Origin: Ktedonobacter robiniae
GTDB lineage: Bacteria > Chloroflexota > Ktedonobacteria > Ktedonobacterales > Ktedonobacteraceae
Length of the DNA: 64,000 nt
Direction of reading: 5' to 3'
NCBI RefSeq assembly: GCF_016587375.1
Contig: NZ_BNJG01000001.1
Span: 3,230,001-3,294,000 of the forward strand
Of the stretch, positions 16,162 to 25,228 are shown piece by piece; positions within the stretch are counted from its first letter, which is position 1; each line of letters opens with the position of its first letter. A program made the translations under genes and the position numbers. The notes under the pieces were generated by a model that was not told where the DNA came from, did not search any database, and was given only the letters and a program-made list of their open reading frames with translations.

Positions 16162-18560
16162 CAATCATAGATGCCACGCAGGCCGAGACGAGTATGGAAC
16201 AGGAGAATCGCTATACCAGTGGTGTGTATGGTAAGCGTCCCGTGACGATTGTGCGCGGAGAGGGAGCCACGCTCTGGGACGCCGAGGGGCGCGCATACAT
16301 CGATTGTGCCGCTGGCCACGGTGTCGCCAATATCGGACATGGGCGTCCTGAGATCGCAGCCGCGCTCTCTGCCCAGGCACAACGCCTGGTGACGTGCCCC
16401 GAAATCTTCTACAACGACACGCGGGCGCGCCTCCTGGAGCGCCTGTCCCAGGTCACCCCTGCCGGGATAGAGCACTTTTTTCTCTGTAATAGTGGAACCG
16501 AGGCTGTAGAGGGAGCCTTCAAGTTCGCGCGCCTGGTCACGGGGAGAACACAGATCATCGCTACGTTGCGCGGCTTTCATGGCCGAAGCATGGGCGCGCT
16601 CGCAGCAACCTGGGAGCCGCACTACCGCGAGCCCTTCGCACCGCTGCTTCCTGATGTAACACATATTCGCTACAACAATCTGGAGGCCGCCGAGGTTGCG
16701 ATCAGCGAACAAACTGCGGCGGTCATTATCGAGTTGGTACAGGGCGAGGGCGGTGTGCATAGCGCTACGCCTGAGTATGTCGCGGGCCTGGCTCGCTTCT
16801 GCCGTGAGCGCGGGGCTTTGCTGATCGTGGACGAGGTTCAGACGGGCTTCGGCCGCACTGGCAGGCTCTTTGCCTGTGAGCATTATGATCTGCAACCCGA
16901 TATTCTCTGCATGGCCAAGTCCCTGGCTGGTGGCGTGCCGATGGGAGCCGTTGGCCTGGGGCCGCGTGTCATGGAGAGCGGTCGCGTCGGTCGAGGCGCG
17001 CATGGCAGCACTTTTGGTGGCAACCCCCTTGCTTGCGCGGCGGCTCTGGCGACGCTGGATATTCTTGAGCGCGAGAGCTTGCCCACGCGCGCGGCCCGCC
17101 TGGGTGCGTATGCCCTGGGACGACTCCGTGGCATGCGCTCGCCGCTGGTGCGCGAGGTACGTGGCCAGGGTCTCTTGATTGGTATCGAGCTAAAGCGTCG
17201 TGCCCAGCCGTATCTTGAGCAGCTATGCGAGCGTGGCATCCTGGCCTTGCCAGCCGGACCCAATGTCATTCGCCTCCTGCCACCGCTCGTGATCAGCGAG
17301 CACCAGCTTGAGCAGGTTCTAGATACGCTCGAGGAGGTTCTGGAGGGAAGCCGGGCGCTCAGCGAGCGTGCCCAATTGATTCAGGAAGAGGCTGCGTCTA
17401 CCAAGCCACACCTGGCTGATCCAGAGGTTGCACTGTTGCATAATATGCTGACCATTCCCAGTCTCTCGCGCCGTGAGAGCGCCCTGGCGCACTATCTCGC
17501 CGGGCAAGCTCGTCAGCTAGGACTGTACGCCTCTGTCGACGAGGCGGGGAACTTTGTCGCCAGCACGCACGAGAATCTGGAGGAGCAGCATCCCATTGTC
17601 CTGCTCGGGCATATGGATACCGTGCCCGGCAATATTCCTGTGCGCTTCGAGGAAGGTCTGCTGTACGGGCGTGGCGCGGTTGATGCCAAGGGACCTCTGG
17701 CAGCCTTCATCTCCGCTACCGCAAGGGTCCAGCGCGCGGGTACGCCTGCGATACCAATTGTGGTCATTGGTGCGGTCGAAGAAGAGGCCGCGACCTCGAA
17801 GGGAGCGCGAGCTGTGGTTGGGCATTACCAGCCCCAGGCCTGCATTATTGGCGAACCCAGCAGCAGTACTGCCGTCACCATCGGCTACAAGGGGCGCTTA
17901 CTGGTGGAAGGACGCGTGGCGCGTGACTCCAGCCATAGCGCGGGTCCTCAGCGAAGCAGCAACGAGATTGCCGCCGCCTTTTGGGAGCGTATCCGAGCAC
18001 ATGCCGAGCAGTGGAATGCCGAGTACGCTGGTAGCTCTGCCTTTGCCGCCCTGATGCCCTCGTTGCGCAGCATTAATAGCCTGCAAAACGGTATGGAGGA
18101 TCAGACGCAGTTCCTGATCGGCTATCGCCTGCCGCCACGCTTTGATATCGCGGAGCTTCGCATTCAGCTACAAGAGTGGGCCGATGCTGATGAGGTGCAG
18201 ATTAGCTTCTCAGGTGAAGAGGTTGCCTTCCAGAGTTCGCGCGCGACTCCCCTGGCTCGCATCTTTGGCCGTGTCCTGCGTGCTGGCGGGCACGCGCCGG
18301 TCTTCAAGTATAAAACTGGCACATCGGATATGAATGTCGTAGCGCCTATATGGGGCGAGAACATTGTCGCCTATGGTCCAGGCGATTCTAGCCTGGACCA
18401 CACACCCAACGAGCATATTGCGGTTGCCGAATATCAACACGCGATCACTGTCCTTGAGCAGGTGCTTCAAGTGCTAGGACGTGAGCCACATGCATCCCTG
18501 GAACACACAAGTGTCTCGGGCACCCAGGAGAGTAGCGTGGAAGTGGGAGCGGAGTCATGA
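16158..18560 (+). CDS. LysJ-LysK fusion: LysW-aminoadipate-semialdehyde aminotransferase plus LysW-lysine hydrolase
   Basis: Two enzymes are joined in 800 residues. Residues about 10-400 are a class III PLP aminotransferase (LysJ/ArgD type). It has the PLP phosphate loop [15 protein letters not shown], a [11 protein letters not shown] motif with the PLP-binding aspartate, and the Schiff-base lysine in [12 protein letters not shown]. Residues about 420-785 are an M20 metallohydrolase (LysK/ArgE type) with [19 protein letters not shown], the catalytic GAVEEEA and TGTSDMN. The fused enzyme would aminate the carrier-bound semialdehyde and then release lysine from LysW, the last two steps. No internal stop or start interrupts the link. 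In Thermus these are separate proteins. Confidence 0.92.
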   Translation: MTIIDATQAETSMEQENRYTSGVYGKRPVTIVRGEGATLWDAEGRAYIDCAAGHGVANIGHGRPEIAAALSAQAQRLVTCPEIFYNDTRARLLERLSQVTPAGIEHFFLCNSGTEAVEGAFKFARLVTGRTQIIATLRGFHGRSMGALAATWEPHYREPFAPLLPDVTHIRYNNLEAAEVAISEQTAAVIIELVQGEGGVHSATPEYVAGLARFCRERGALLIVDEVQTGFGRTGRLFACEHYDLQPDILCMAKSLAGGVPMGAVGLGPRVMESGRVGRGAHGSTFGGNPLACAAALATLDILERESLPTRAARLGAYALGRLRGMRSPLVREVRGQGLLIGIELKRRAQPYLEQLCERGILALPAGPNVIRLLPPLVISEHQLEQVLDTLEEVLEGSRALSERAQLIQEEAASTKPHLADPEVALLHNMLTIPSLSRRESALAHYLAGQARQLGLYASVDEAGNFVASTHENLEEQHPIVLLGHMDTVPGNIPVRFEEGLLYGRGAVDAKGPLAAFISATARVQRAGTPAIPIVVIGAVEEEAATSKGARAVVGHYQPQACIIGEPSSSTAVTIGYKGRLLVEGRVARDSSHSAGPQRSSNEIAAAFWERIRAHAEQWNAEYAGSSAFAALMPSLRSINSLQNGMEDQTQFLIGYRLPPRFDIAELRIQLQEWADADEVQISFSGEEVAFQSSRATPLARIFGRVLRAGGHAPVFKYKTGTSDMNVVAPIWGENIVAYGPGDSSLDHTPNEHIAVAEYQHAITVLEQVLQVLGREPHASLEHTSVSGTQESSVEVGAES

Positions 18561-19720
18561 GAAGAGATATACGTATCGTCGATACTACCTTGCGCGAGGG
18601 CGAGCAGTTCTCGGGAGCCTACTTTAGCGCGGAACAGCGGCACGAAATTGTGCGCCTGCTGGACGCAGTCGGCGTGCCAATGATCGAGGTGCCCTCGCCC
18701 ATCGCCTCGCCGGAGACCCAGCAGGCGGTGCGCGACCTGTGCGCGCTCAATACCCGCGCGCGCATCGTTGCTCATGTGCGCTGTGCCCAAGCGGATGTCC
18801 AGGCGGCCCTGGCGACCCCCGTACATGGAATCAATCTCTTCTACGGGACCTCAACTGAGTTGCGTTCGTATAGTCACGGGAAACGCATCGAACAGATCAT
18901 TCATGATGCCGTGCCCTTGATCAAGCATATACGCCAGGAGGGGCGCTACGTGCGCTTCTCGGCTGAGGATGCCTTTCGTAGCGACCTGGTGGACCTGTTA
19001 ACGGTCTTTGATGCCGTGGTGGACGCTGGTGTATTGCGCATTGGTCTGCCTGACACGGTGGGTATCGCTAAGCCACGCGAGGTTGAGCGCCTGGTTCGCC
19101 TCTGCACCGAGCGCTACCCCGGGGTGGGCATCGAGTTCCATGGCCATAATGATACAGGTTGCGCGATCGCCAATACTGTGGCTGCGCTGGAGGGAGGTGC
19201 CGATTGCCTGGACACAACCGTGCTGGGCATTGGTGAGCGCAACGGTATTGCCTCGCTCAGCGGCCTGATTTCACAGATGTATATTCATTATCCCGAAATC
19301 TTGCGCAGATACGATCTCACCAAACTGCCACTACTGGATCAGTATGTGGCGGACTGCGTGCATATCGCGATCCCTTTTAATAGTCCAATCACCGCCCCGG
19401 GCGCCTTTACGCACCGGGCGGGCATTCATACCAAAGCCGTTCTTAACAATCCACGTGCTTATGAAGTCCTGAATCCCCAGGATTTTGGCCTGGTGCGCAA
19501 TGTGGAGGTCGGAACGCGTTATACCGGGCGCTATGCTGTTGGGCATCGTGCCGCCGAGCTGGGCCTGCAATTGGAGCGCGAGGCGGTTGCCAGCCTGACC
19601 ACTGCGCTTAAAGCCCACGCTGAACAGGGTTCAATGAGTCAAGACGAAGTTGACACGTTTATTCTTGCCTGGCAGCAGGCACATACATCAGAGGAGGAAC
19701 ATCTCATATGGGAACACTAG
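18557..19720 (+). CDS. lysS: Homocitrate synthase
   Basis: Condenses acetyl-CoA with 2-oxoglutarate, the first committed step of the aminoadipate pathway. It starts RIVDTTLREGEQFSGAYFS with the DTTLREGEQ motif of the isopropylmalate synthase/homocitrate synthase family. EFHGHNDTGCAIAN and TTVLGIGERNGI carry metal and substrate residues, and the downstream HRAGIHTKA fits as well. The sequence follows Thermus LysS closely along its length (387 residues) and lacks the leucine-sensing domain of LeuA. It overlaps the fusion gene by four bases. Confidence 0.93.
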   Translation: MRRDIRIVDTTLREGEQFSGAYFSAEQRHEIVRLLDAVGVPMIEVPSPIASPETQQAVRDLCALNTRARIVAHVRCAQADVQAALATPVHGINLFYGTSTELRSYSHGKRIEQIIHDAVPLIKHIRQEGRYVRFSAEDAFRSDLVDLLTVFDAVVDAGVLRIGLPDTVGIAKPREVERLVRLCTERYPGVGIEFHGHNDTGCAIANTVAALEGGADCLDTTVLGIGERNGIASLSGLISQMYIHYPEILRRYDLTKLPLLDQYVADCVHIAIPFNSPITAPGAFTHRAGIHTKAVLNNPRAYEVLNPQDFGLVRNVEVGTRYTGRYAVGHRAAELGLQLEREAVASLTTALKAHAEQGSMSQDEVDTFILAWQQAHTSEEEHLIWEH

Positions 19721-20961
19721 CCGAAGAGATCTTTAGCTACAAATTGGGGCGTCCCGTGGAACAGGGCGAGACCGTCGTGGTCGAGGTAGACCATGTTATG
19801 AGTCATGATACTACTTCGCCCCTGGCCATCCAGGCTTTTCGCAAGCTGGCAGGCGTGAGCGGTGGACGCGTCTTTAATGCTGAGCGTGCCCACGTCGTCT
19901 TTGATCATATCATCCCTGCCTCGACCGTTGCCGCTGCCACCCTTCAGCGTGACGTACGCTCGTTCACACGTGAGCAGGACATTACCATTTTGCAGGAAGG
20001 CATCTGCCACCAGGTCATGCCCGAGAAAGGCTTTGTCGTTCCTGGAGCCATCATCGTGGGCGCGGATAGTCATTCCTGCACCTATGGTGCCCTGGGAGCC
20101 TTCGGAACCGGCATGGGTTCGACCGACATTGGCGTGGCCTATGCCACCGGGCGCGCCTGGTTTCGTGTGCCCTCGACCATCAATGTGCGCCTGACGGGCG
20201 AGCTACAGCCCGGTGTTTATGCCAAGGATGTGACACTGGAGATGGTGCGTCAGGTGGGCGTCGATGGCGCGAATTATCGTGCCATTGAGTATACCGGCGA
20301 CCTGGTGGAGCGTATGTCGGTCAGCGAGCGCTTCACCTTCTGCAATATGGCCATCGAGATGGGTGGTAAAGCTGGCCTGGTGGCCCCTGACGAGACGACC
20401 CGCGAATGGCTACGTGGACGTACCGACCAGGAATATCCCATGTTGGCGCCGCACAATCCACGCTATGAGCGCGTCTTTGAGATTGACGCTTCGCGCCTGG
20501 AGCCGCAGATCGCCTGTCCTCCCGACGTAAATAATGTTGTGCCCGTGGGCGAGGTCGAGCACGTCAAAATCGACCAGGTCTTCCTCGGCACCTGCACCAA
20601 TGGTCGCCTGGACGACCTGGCGATTGCCGCCTCGATTCTCCAGGGACGTACGGTTCACCCCGAGACGCGCATGGTCGTCATTCCGGCGTCGCGCGAGGTC
20701 TACCGCGAGGCGCTACGCCTGGGGTATATCGATACCTTTGTCCAGGCCGGAGCCTCGGTTGGCACCCCTGGATGTGGACCCTGCATTGGCCGCCATTTTG
20801 GCGTCCTGGCTCCAGGCGAGCGCGCCCTGACAACGATGAACCGCAATTTCACCGGGCGCATGGGCGACCCCACAGCCGAGATCTACCTGGGAAGTCCCGC
20901 CACCGTCGCTGCCACCGCCCTGACCGGCCACATCACCGATCCACGTGAGTTTCTAAGTTAG
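19708..20961 (+). CDS. lysT: Homoaconitase large subunit
   Basis: Large subunit of the 4Fe-4S hydro-lyase that isomerises homocitrate to homoisocitrate through homoaconitate. Cluster cysteines are visible in FLGTCTNGR and GCGPCIG, with ADSHSCTYGALGAFGTG earlier. The 417-residue size and the separate small subunit match the LeuC/HacA class. Sequence alone barely separates homoaconitase from isopropylmalate isomerase; the LysW operon decides for lysine. It overlaps lysS by 13 bases and has AGGAGGAA upstream. Its stop codon lies within the 5' arm of hairpin H7. Confidence 0.9.
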   Translation: MGTLAEEIFSYKLGRPVEQGETVVVEVDHVMSHDTTSPLAIQAFRKLAGVSGGRVFNAERAHVVFDHIIPASTVAAATLQRDVRSFTREQDITILQEGICHQVMPEKGFVVPGAIIVGADSHSCTYGALGAFGTGMGSTDIGVAYATGRAWFRVPSTINVRLTGELQPGVYAKDVTLEMVRQVGVDGANYRAIEYTGDLVERMSVSERFTFCNMAIEMGGKAGLVAPDETTREWLRGRTDQEYPMLAPHNPRYERVFEIDASRLEPQIACPPDVNNVVPVGEVEHVKIDQVFLGTCTNGRLDDLAIAASILQGRTVHPETRMVVIPASREVYREALRLGYIDTFVQAGASVGTPGCGPCIGRHFGVLAPGERALTTMNRNFTGRMGDPTAEIYLGSPATVAATALTGHITDPREFLS

Positions 20962-21040
20962 TGTGTATTGGGTTGTGGCAGCCTGCGGTTGCCACAACCC
21001 AATACACACTAATACTTATGTGAGCGCCGCAGGCGCGAGA
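20958..21040 (+). repeat. Long hairpin H7 with satellite motif, inside the lysine operon
   Basis: Arms 20958-20980 and 20990-21012 (23 bp) are perfect around a 9-nt loop. The 5' arm includes the last bases of lysT, with its TAG. The satellite GAGCGCCGCAGGCGCGAGAAG follows at about 21022-21040. It separates lysT from lysU by 116 bp, the largest gap in the operon. It could stabilise the upstream message, or partly terminate. Confidence 0.88.
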
Positions 21041-21077
21041 AGTAAAAAGAACACACCCGAAAGGATAAACATACATC

Positions 21078-21566
21078 ATGGGACGCATCTGGAAGCTTGG
21101 TGATAACATCAACACCGACATTATTATCCCTGGACGCTATAACGTAACCACCGATCCCGCGCAACTGGCGCGCCACTGCCTCTGCGAGGTACTACCCGAG
21201 TTCGCGCAGGAGGTGCAGACGGGCGACATCCTGCTCGCCGGGCATAACTTTGGCTGTGGTTCCTCCCGCGAGCACGCTCCTACCTCCATCTTGGCCAATG
21301 GCATCAAAGTCGTGATCGCACGCAGTTTCGCGCGCATCTTCTATCGCAACGCCGTCAATATCGGTCTACCGGTTTTGATTAGTGAGGAGGCGGTTCTGGC
21401 TGGCGAGGATGGCCAGCAGATGGATGTAAACCTGGAGAGCGGCCTCATCACCAATCTCACGACCGGGCAGCAGTTCCAGTCTGAGCCGCTTGACCCCTTC
21501 GTGGCGCGTATCGTAGCAGCTCATGGCATCGTCAACTATATTCAGCAGCAAGGGACCCTTCGATGA
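21078..21566 (+). CDS. lysU: Homoaconitase small subunit
   Basis: The swivelling-domain partner of lysT. At 162 residues it has the usual size of LeuD/HacB-type subunits. It starts GRIWKLGDNINTDIIIPGRYN and contains AGHNFGCGSSREHAP, the flexible-loop signature, and VIARSFARIFYRNAVNIGLP. The region around YNVTTDP fits the loop that sets substrate specificity, but I cannot assign homoaconitate from it alone. An AAAGGA site lies upstream. The stop overlaps the dehydrogenase start. Confidence 0.9.
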   Translation: MGRIWKLGDNINTDIIIPGRYNVTTDPAQLARHCLCEVLPEFAQEVQTGDILLAGHNFGCGSSREHAPTSILANGIKVVIARSFARIFYRNAVNIGLPVLISEEAVLAGEDGQQMDVNLESGLITNLTTGQQFQSEPLDPFVARIVAAHGIVNYIQQQGTLR

Positions 21567-22654
21567 GCAGTGAGCACGTAACAACGCCACGCTCCGGCTT
21601 GCGGGTGTGCGTGGTCGCGGGCGATGATGCCGCGCCTGAGGTCGTGTTACCAACAGTGGCGCTTCTGCGCGAGCTGGTGCCCGACATACAATTTACGCAG
21701 GCCCTCAGTGGGCGTGAGGCCCAGGAGCGCTATGGCGAGGCTTTCCCAGCTGAAACGCGCGCCGCGATTGATAGCGCAGACTGCACCCTCTTTGGTGCCA
21801 GTGGTGGTCCAAGCCGCCCCGTGCTCTGGTACCTGCGTTGGGGGAAACAGACCTACGTCAATATCCGCCCGGTACGCTGGCTCCCTGGCTATCAGAGTCC
21901 CATGCGCCAGCCCGAGCGTATCGACTATGTGATTGTGCGCGACAATCTGGAGGGGATGTATCCGCCACGCGAGGGCGCGCTCTCAGAGCTTGGAGCTCTC
22001 ACCAGTAGTGGCTCCTGGTGGCAGGCGCCTCCAGTACAGGAGACAGGCGCGTATGCCGTACGCGTCAGCACAGATACGCAGGCTCGGCGTGTCGCCGAAG
22101 CCGCCTGTAACCTGGCCTTACAGCGCTTAGCCGCCGGATATCCTGGTTGTGTAACCCTGGGGGCCAAGTACTCTATTCTGCCGCAGACGGATGGTCGCTT
22201 CCGCGAGATCGTGCGCGAAATGGTGCGTGAGCATCCGGAACTGAGTTACCAGGAGTTTTTAATTGATGATCTTGGGCGCAGAATGATTGCCGCGCCTGAA
22301 ACGCTGGATGTCGTCGTGCTGGGTAACGAGCACGGCGATATCCTGGCCGATGTCGCCAGTGGCTCTATCGGCGGCCTGGGACTCTCGCCCAGCGCCTGCT
22401 ATGGCGCGGAGTATGCCTACTTCGAGCCCGTACACGGCTCGGCCCCTGATATCGCGGGTAAGAACACCATCAATCCCACGGCCATGCTGCTCTCAGGTGC
22501 TATGTTCCTGGCGCACTATGGATATCGTGAACAGGCCACCCGCCTTGAGAATGCCATCGCTCATGTCTACAGCGAGGGCCATACGCTACCCGTGGATCAG
22601 GGAGGCAGCGCCAGCACCAGCGACTTCATCGTGGCTGTGCGTTCTTCCCTCTAA
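21563..22654 (+). CDS. Homoisocitrate dehydrogenase (isocitrate/isopropylmalate dehydrogenase family)
   Basis: Expected to oxidise and decarboxylate homoisocitrate to 2-oxoadipate with NAD(P)+, completing chain elongation in the lysine pathway. Features include YVNIRPVRWLPG and IVRDNLEGMYPPREG (substrate arginines and phosphorylation-site-like loop). LGNEHGDILADVASGSIGG carries metal aspartates, and EPVHGSAPDIAGKN the cofactor loop. Family members usually have LYGDILSD in place of LGNEHGDILAD. It is longer (363 residues) and somewhat divergent, so isopropylmalate or tartrate dehydrogenase activity is not excluded; operon context favours homoisocitrate. The aminotransferase making aminoadipate (LysN) is not in the window. 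Confidence 0.83.
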   Translation: MSSEHVTTPRSGLRVCVVAGDDAAPEVVLPTVALLRELVPDIQFTQALSGREAQERYGEAFPAETRAAIDSADCTLFGASGGPSRPVLWYLRWGKQTYVNIRPVRWLPGYQSPMRQPERIDYVIVRDNLEGMYPPREGALSELGALTSSGSWWQAPPVQETGAYAVRVSTDTQARRVAEAACNLALQRLAAGYPGCVTLGAKYSILPQTDGRFREIVREMVREHPELSYQEFLIDDLGRRMIAAPETLDVVVLGNEHGDILADVASGSIGGLGLSPSACYGAEYAYFEPVHGSAPDIAGKNTINPTAMLLSGAMFLAHYGYREQATRLENAIAHVYSEGHTLPVDQGGSASTSDFIVAVRSSL

Positions 22655-22661
22655 ATCAATA

Positions 22662-22746
22662 CGGATAGTGTAAGAGGGAGGTCCTGGCAGTCTGCGACGC
22701 CAGGACCTCCCTCTTACACTATCCGGGCGAGCGCCGCAGGCGTGAG
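22662..22746 (+). repeat. Long hairpin H8 with satellite motif
   Basis: Arms 22662-22688 and 22699-22725 (27 bp) are perfect around a loop with CTGCG. The satellite (GAGCGCCGCAGGCGTGAGG) follows at 22729. It begins 7 bases after the last lysine gene and lies between convergent genes. Confidence 0.88.
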
Positions 22747-22749
22747 GAG

Positions 22750-23981
22750 TTAAGCCAAAGATATATCTTCCTGTGAGCGATAGCGCCCCTTGATGCACTC
22801 GAATCTCGGGCGATAGCGTCCCTCGTGATAATCTGCCGGGTCGACCCTTCGCGCCGGAATCGCTTTCGATGGGATATCCGTACAGATAAAATCGCCGTTG
22901 TGGAACGCGGCCATGACCCCGCTCATTCCTTCGGCTACGCTGTTCATGATGACATTAGCAAAATAGATAGATGCATGCTTGTCGTACACTTCCGGCTCCC
23001 CGCTACGCAGCACATATGTGAGATCGATTGGCAGGAAGCGTACCTCGGGTATGCGTTCGCTCAACTGCTCGGCCAGAATCTCGGCGACATTGGCCTTCTT
23101 CTTATGCACAAAGGGATCGCTATGCTCATTGCTCTCATTTGCCCTGTCCAGTACGACTCCTTCAGATGCCAGGACAAGCGAGTAGTTCTTTGGATTGTGC
23201 TCCCTATCCCGTATTACGAGCCTGCTGAGCCGCTCAATATCGATAGGAACCTCCGGTATAACCAGCCGGTCAGCCCAGGTGACGACTGCCGTCTCAAGTG
23301 CGGTAAAGCCAGCATCACGTCCAAACAGGCGGAAGATCGCCGTCTGTCTATGTGAGCTCACAGTCGAACGCACACGGTTGATAAACTCAGCAGCCCGGCT
23401 AATAGCCGTTTGAAAGCCAATACTGTACTCCGTCCCGGGTACGTCGTTATCCATGGTCTTCGGAATTGCCCATACCGGAATACCAGCGGCGGCTAGCTTT
23501 GCGCCATAGCTCAAGGTTCCATCACCACCCAATACAATCAGGCCATCTAAACCCAGGTGATCCATGTTTGCGATGACTTCTTGCGTTAGATCCACACGCT
23601 CATGAGGCTGCTTCCCCTCACCGTATGACTTCAAGTGTTGTGGCAGGTTGGCTACCCGTGTCCCCAGTGGATTGTAGCGCGTCGAATGGAGGATGGTTCC
23701 TCCAAGACGATCAATATCGCGTGTGTTTAACCTGTTCAATGGCATGATATAGCCATTCTTCCAGGTTGCGCGATCGTCTTCACGAAAAATAATTTCTTCC
23801 CTGTCAAGGTCACGGTTCAGGAACGTAATCCCTTCCCAACCCGCACGAATCCCCACTACACGTATCCCCAGAGGTTCAGCACGATACACCAGCGCCTTGA
23901 TTGCGACATTAAGCCCGGGCACATCCCCCCACCGGTCAACACCCCCAATGAACGAACAGGATTTTGCACGTGTCCTGGCAT
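22750..23981 (-). CDS. pfkA: 6-phosphofructokinase, apparent frameshift near the N-terminus
   Basis: Phosphorylates fructose 6-phosphate in glycolysis. The main frame (22750-23922) has VLGGDGTLS (ATP-type GGDG), PKTMDNDVPGTEYSIGF with the catalytic Asp, FGRDAGFTALE and SLVLASEGV, then a normal C-terminus. The expected N-terminus MPGHVQNPVRSLGVLTGGG is encoded from an ATG at 23981 with GGGAGAGG upstream, but in another frame. The two halves meet at a six-G run (plus-strand C run 23925-23930); a seventh G would give VLTGGGDVPGLN. Sequencing error, mutation or slippage are all possible. Without the first part the nucleotide loop is lost. A TATAAT lies about 80 bases upstream. Confidence 0.82.
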
Positions 23982-24149
23982 AGACGGTCCTCTCCCTTTT
24001 GTACAGTGGATTTCAATTTGCTCTTCGATCAGTTCCCCGTTGAAAGAAGGAAGAATTGTGAAAATTATACCATCCTTCTACCCCAGAAATTTGCTATTTT
24101 ACACAAAAGTGTGCCAAAAAGGGGAGGTATGGATTGAAAATGTCTGGAC

Positions 24150-24178
24150 TTGTGCAATGAGAGACGGTTTTGTATACT
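24150..24178 (+). promoter_or_regulatory. Promoter of the MBL-fold gene
   Basis: TTGTGC (24150-24155) and TATACT (24173-24178), 17 bp apart, lie 44 bases before the chosen TTG start. Confidence 0.45.
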
Positions 24179-24221
24179 GCTTTTACTGATTGATTGCTTA
24201 TTTGCTGAAGGGGGTGCTGCT

Positions 24222-25142
24222 TTGGCATATGTAAAAAAGTTTGAGAGCATCAAGGGGCTGAGTGGGGATGAGCGCGTGCGTGTCTTTCGTTCTGCCTTTG
24301 CCGAGAGCGAGGAGAAAGGCTTGATGGAGGTGGACGCATACGCTATCATCACGCGCGACTATGTAGTGGTGTGCGATACCTTGCTCTGCCCCGAGGATAT
24401 GCAGGCTGTGCTAGGTGAGATACAGAGTGAGCTTGCGGGGCGGCAGCTCCTGGTCGTCAATAGCCATGCCGATTGGGATCACACCTGGGGCAATAATTAT
24501 TTTCAGGGCCGCCATGCCGCGCCGATCATCGCTCATGCCTCCTGCCGTGAGCGTATGTTGACCAAAGAGGCACAGGAGGGCCTGGATGAGTATCAAAAAC
24601 GCTTTGATTGCTTCCAGCATGTCGTACTGCGCCCGCCTAAGCTGACGTTCAACGATCAGTTGACTATTGAGGGCGGCGATCTGACCCTGCAACTCTTGCA
24701 TACGCCGGGGCACCAGAGGGACCAGGTCTCGCTCTGGATACCTGAGCTACGCCTCTTGCTGGCCTTCGACGCGGCGGAGTTTCCTCTGCCCTCTCTGGAG
24801 AGCGCCCAGGCCGTGCCCCTTATGCTAAGCTCGCTTGAGCGCCTGAGCGCGTTGCAACCTGAGCGTGTTCTCTGTGGGCATGGCAAACGCAACAGCATTG
24901 CGACGCTGACCGGGAACCTCGCCTACTTCCGCGAAATTGAGCGGCGAGCGCGCCTGCTGCTCTCGCATTCGCCTCGCACATTCACTGAAGATGAGCTCAA
25001 AACCGCCTCGAACCTGCTGGGCTTCTCCTTTGAGGAGGCGATTGCGACCCTGGAGGAACCATGCGAGGATGACAAGTTCTATCGCTGGGTCCATGATCAG
25101 AATAGCCGCCATATCTTGCAATGGGTGAGCCAGCAACAATAG
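24222..25142 (+). CDS. Metallo-beta-lactamase-fold hydrolase
   Basis: A glyoxalase II-like MBL-fold protein of 306 residues. The metal signature is NSHADWDHTWGN (H-x-D-x-D-H), followed by HTPGH, the aspartate in LLLAFDAAEF and the late histidine CGHGK. Substrate unknown; family members include thioesterases, lactonases and sulfur dioxygenases. I choose the TTG at 24222 because GAAGGGGG lies just before it and the upstream residues are unlike the family. A promoter at 24150-24178 supports this. It reads away from pfkA and converges with the kinase gene. Confidence 0.8.
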   Translation: MAYVKKFESIKGLSGDERVRVFRSAFAESEEKGLMEVDAYAIITRDYVVVCDTLLCPEDMQAVLGEIQSELAGRQLLVVNSHADWDHTWGNNYFQGRHAAPIIAHASCRERMLTKEAQEGLDEYQKRFDCFQHVVLRPPKLTFNDQLTIEGGDLTLQLLHTPGHQRDQVSLWIPELRLLLAFDAAEFPLPSLESAQAVPLMLSSLERLSALQPERVLCGHGKRNSIATLTGNLAYFREIERRARLLLSHSPRTFTEDELKTASNLLGFSFEEAIATLEEPCEDDKFYRWVHDQNSRHILQWVSQQQ

Positions 25143-25228
25143 TAAGATTAGTAGTGGTAGACTTGTGGGCTGGTATGGCCGATGTGGGCGCTTAGCTGAC
25201 AACTTGCCAGGGCCGTGTTCAGCGCGTA

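Noticed and set aside
14241..18560. Arginine biosynthesis (argC, argB, argD, argE)
   Set aside because: The enzymes are homologous to arginine enzymes, but LysW with its EDWGE end, LysX and homocitrate genes in the same operon point to lysine. A dual role cannot be excluded.
18557..22654. Reading lysS-lysT-lysU-dehydrogenase as leuA-leuC-leuD-leuB (leucine synthesis)
   Set aside because: The synthase follows Thermus homocitrate synthase and lacks a leucine-sensing domain. The genes are fused by overlaps to lysW-lysX-lysY-lysZ-lysJK, and the T-box specifier is lysine.
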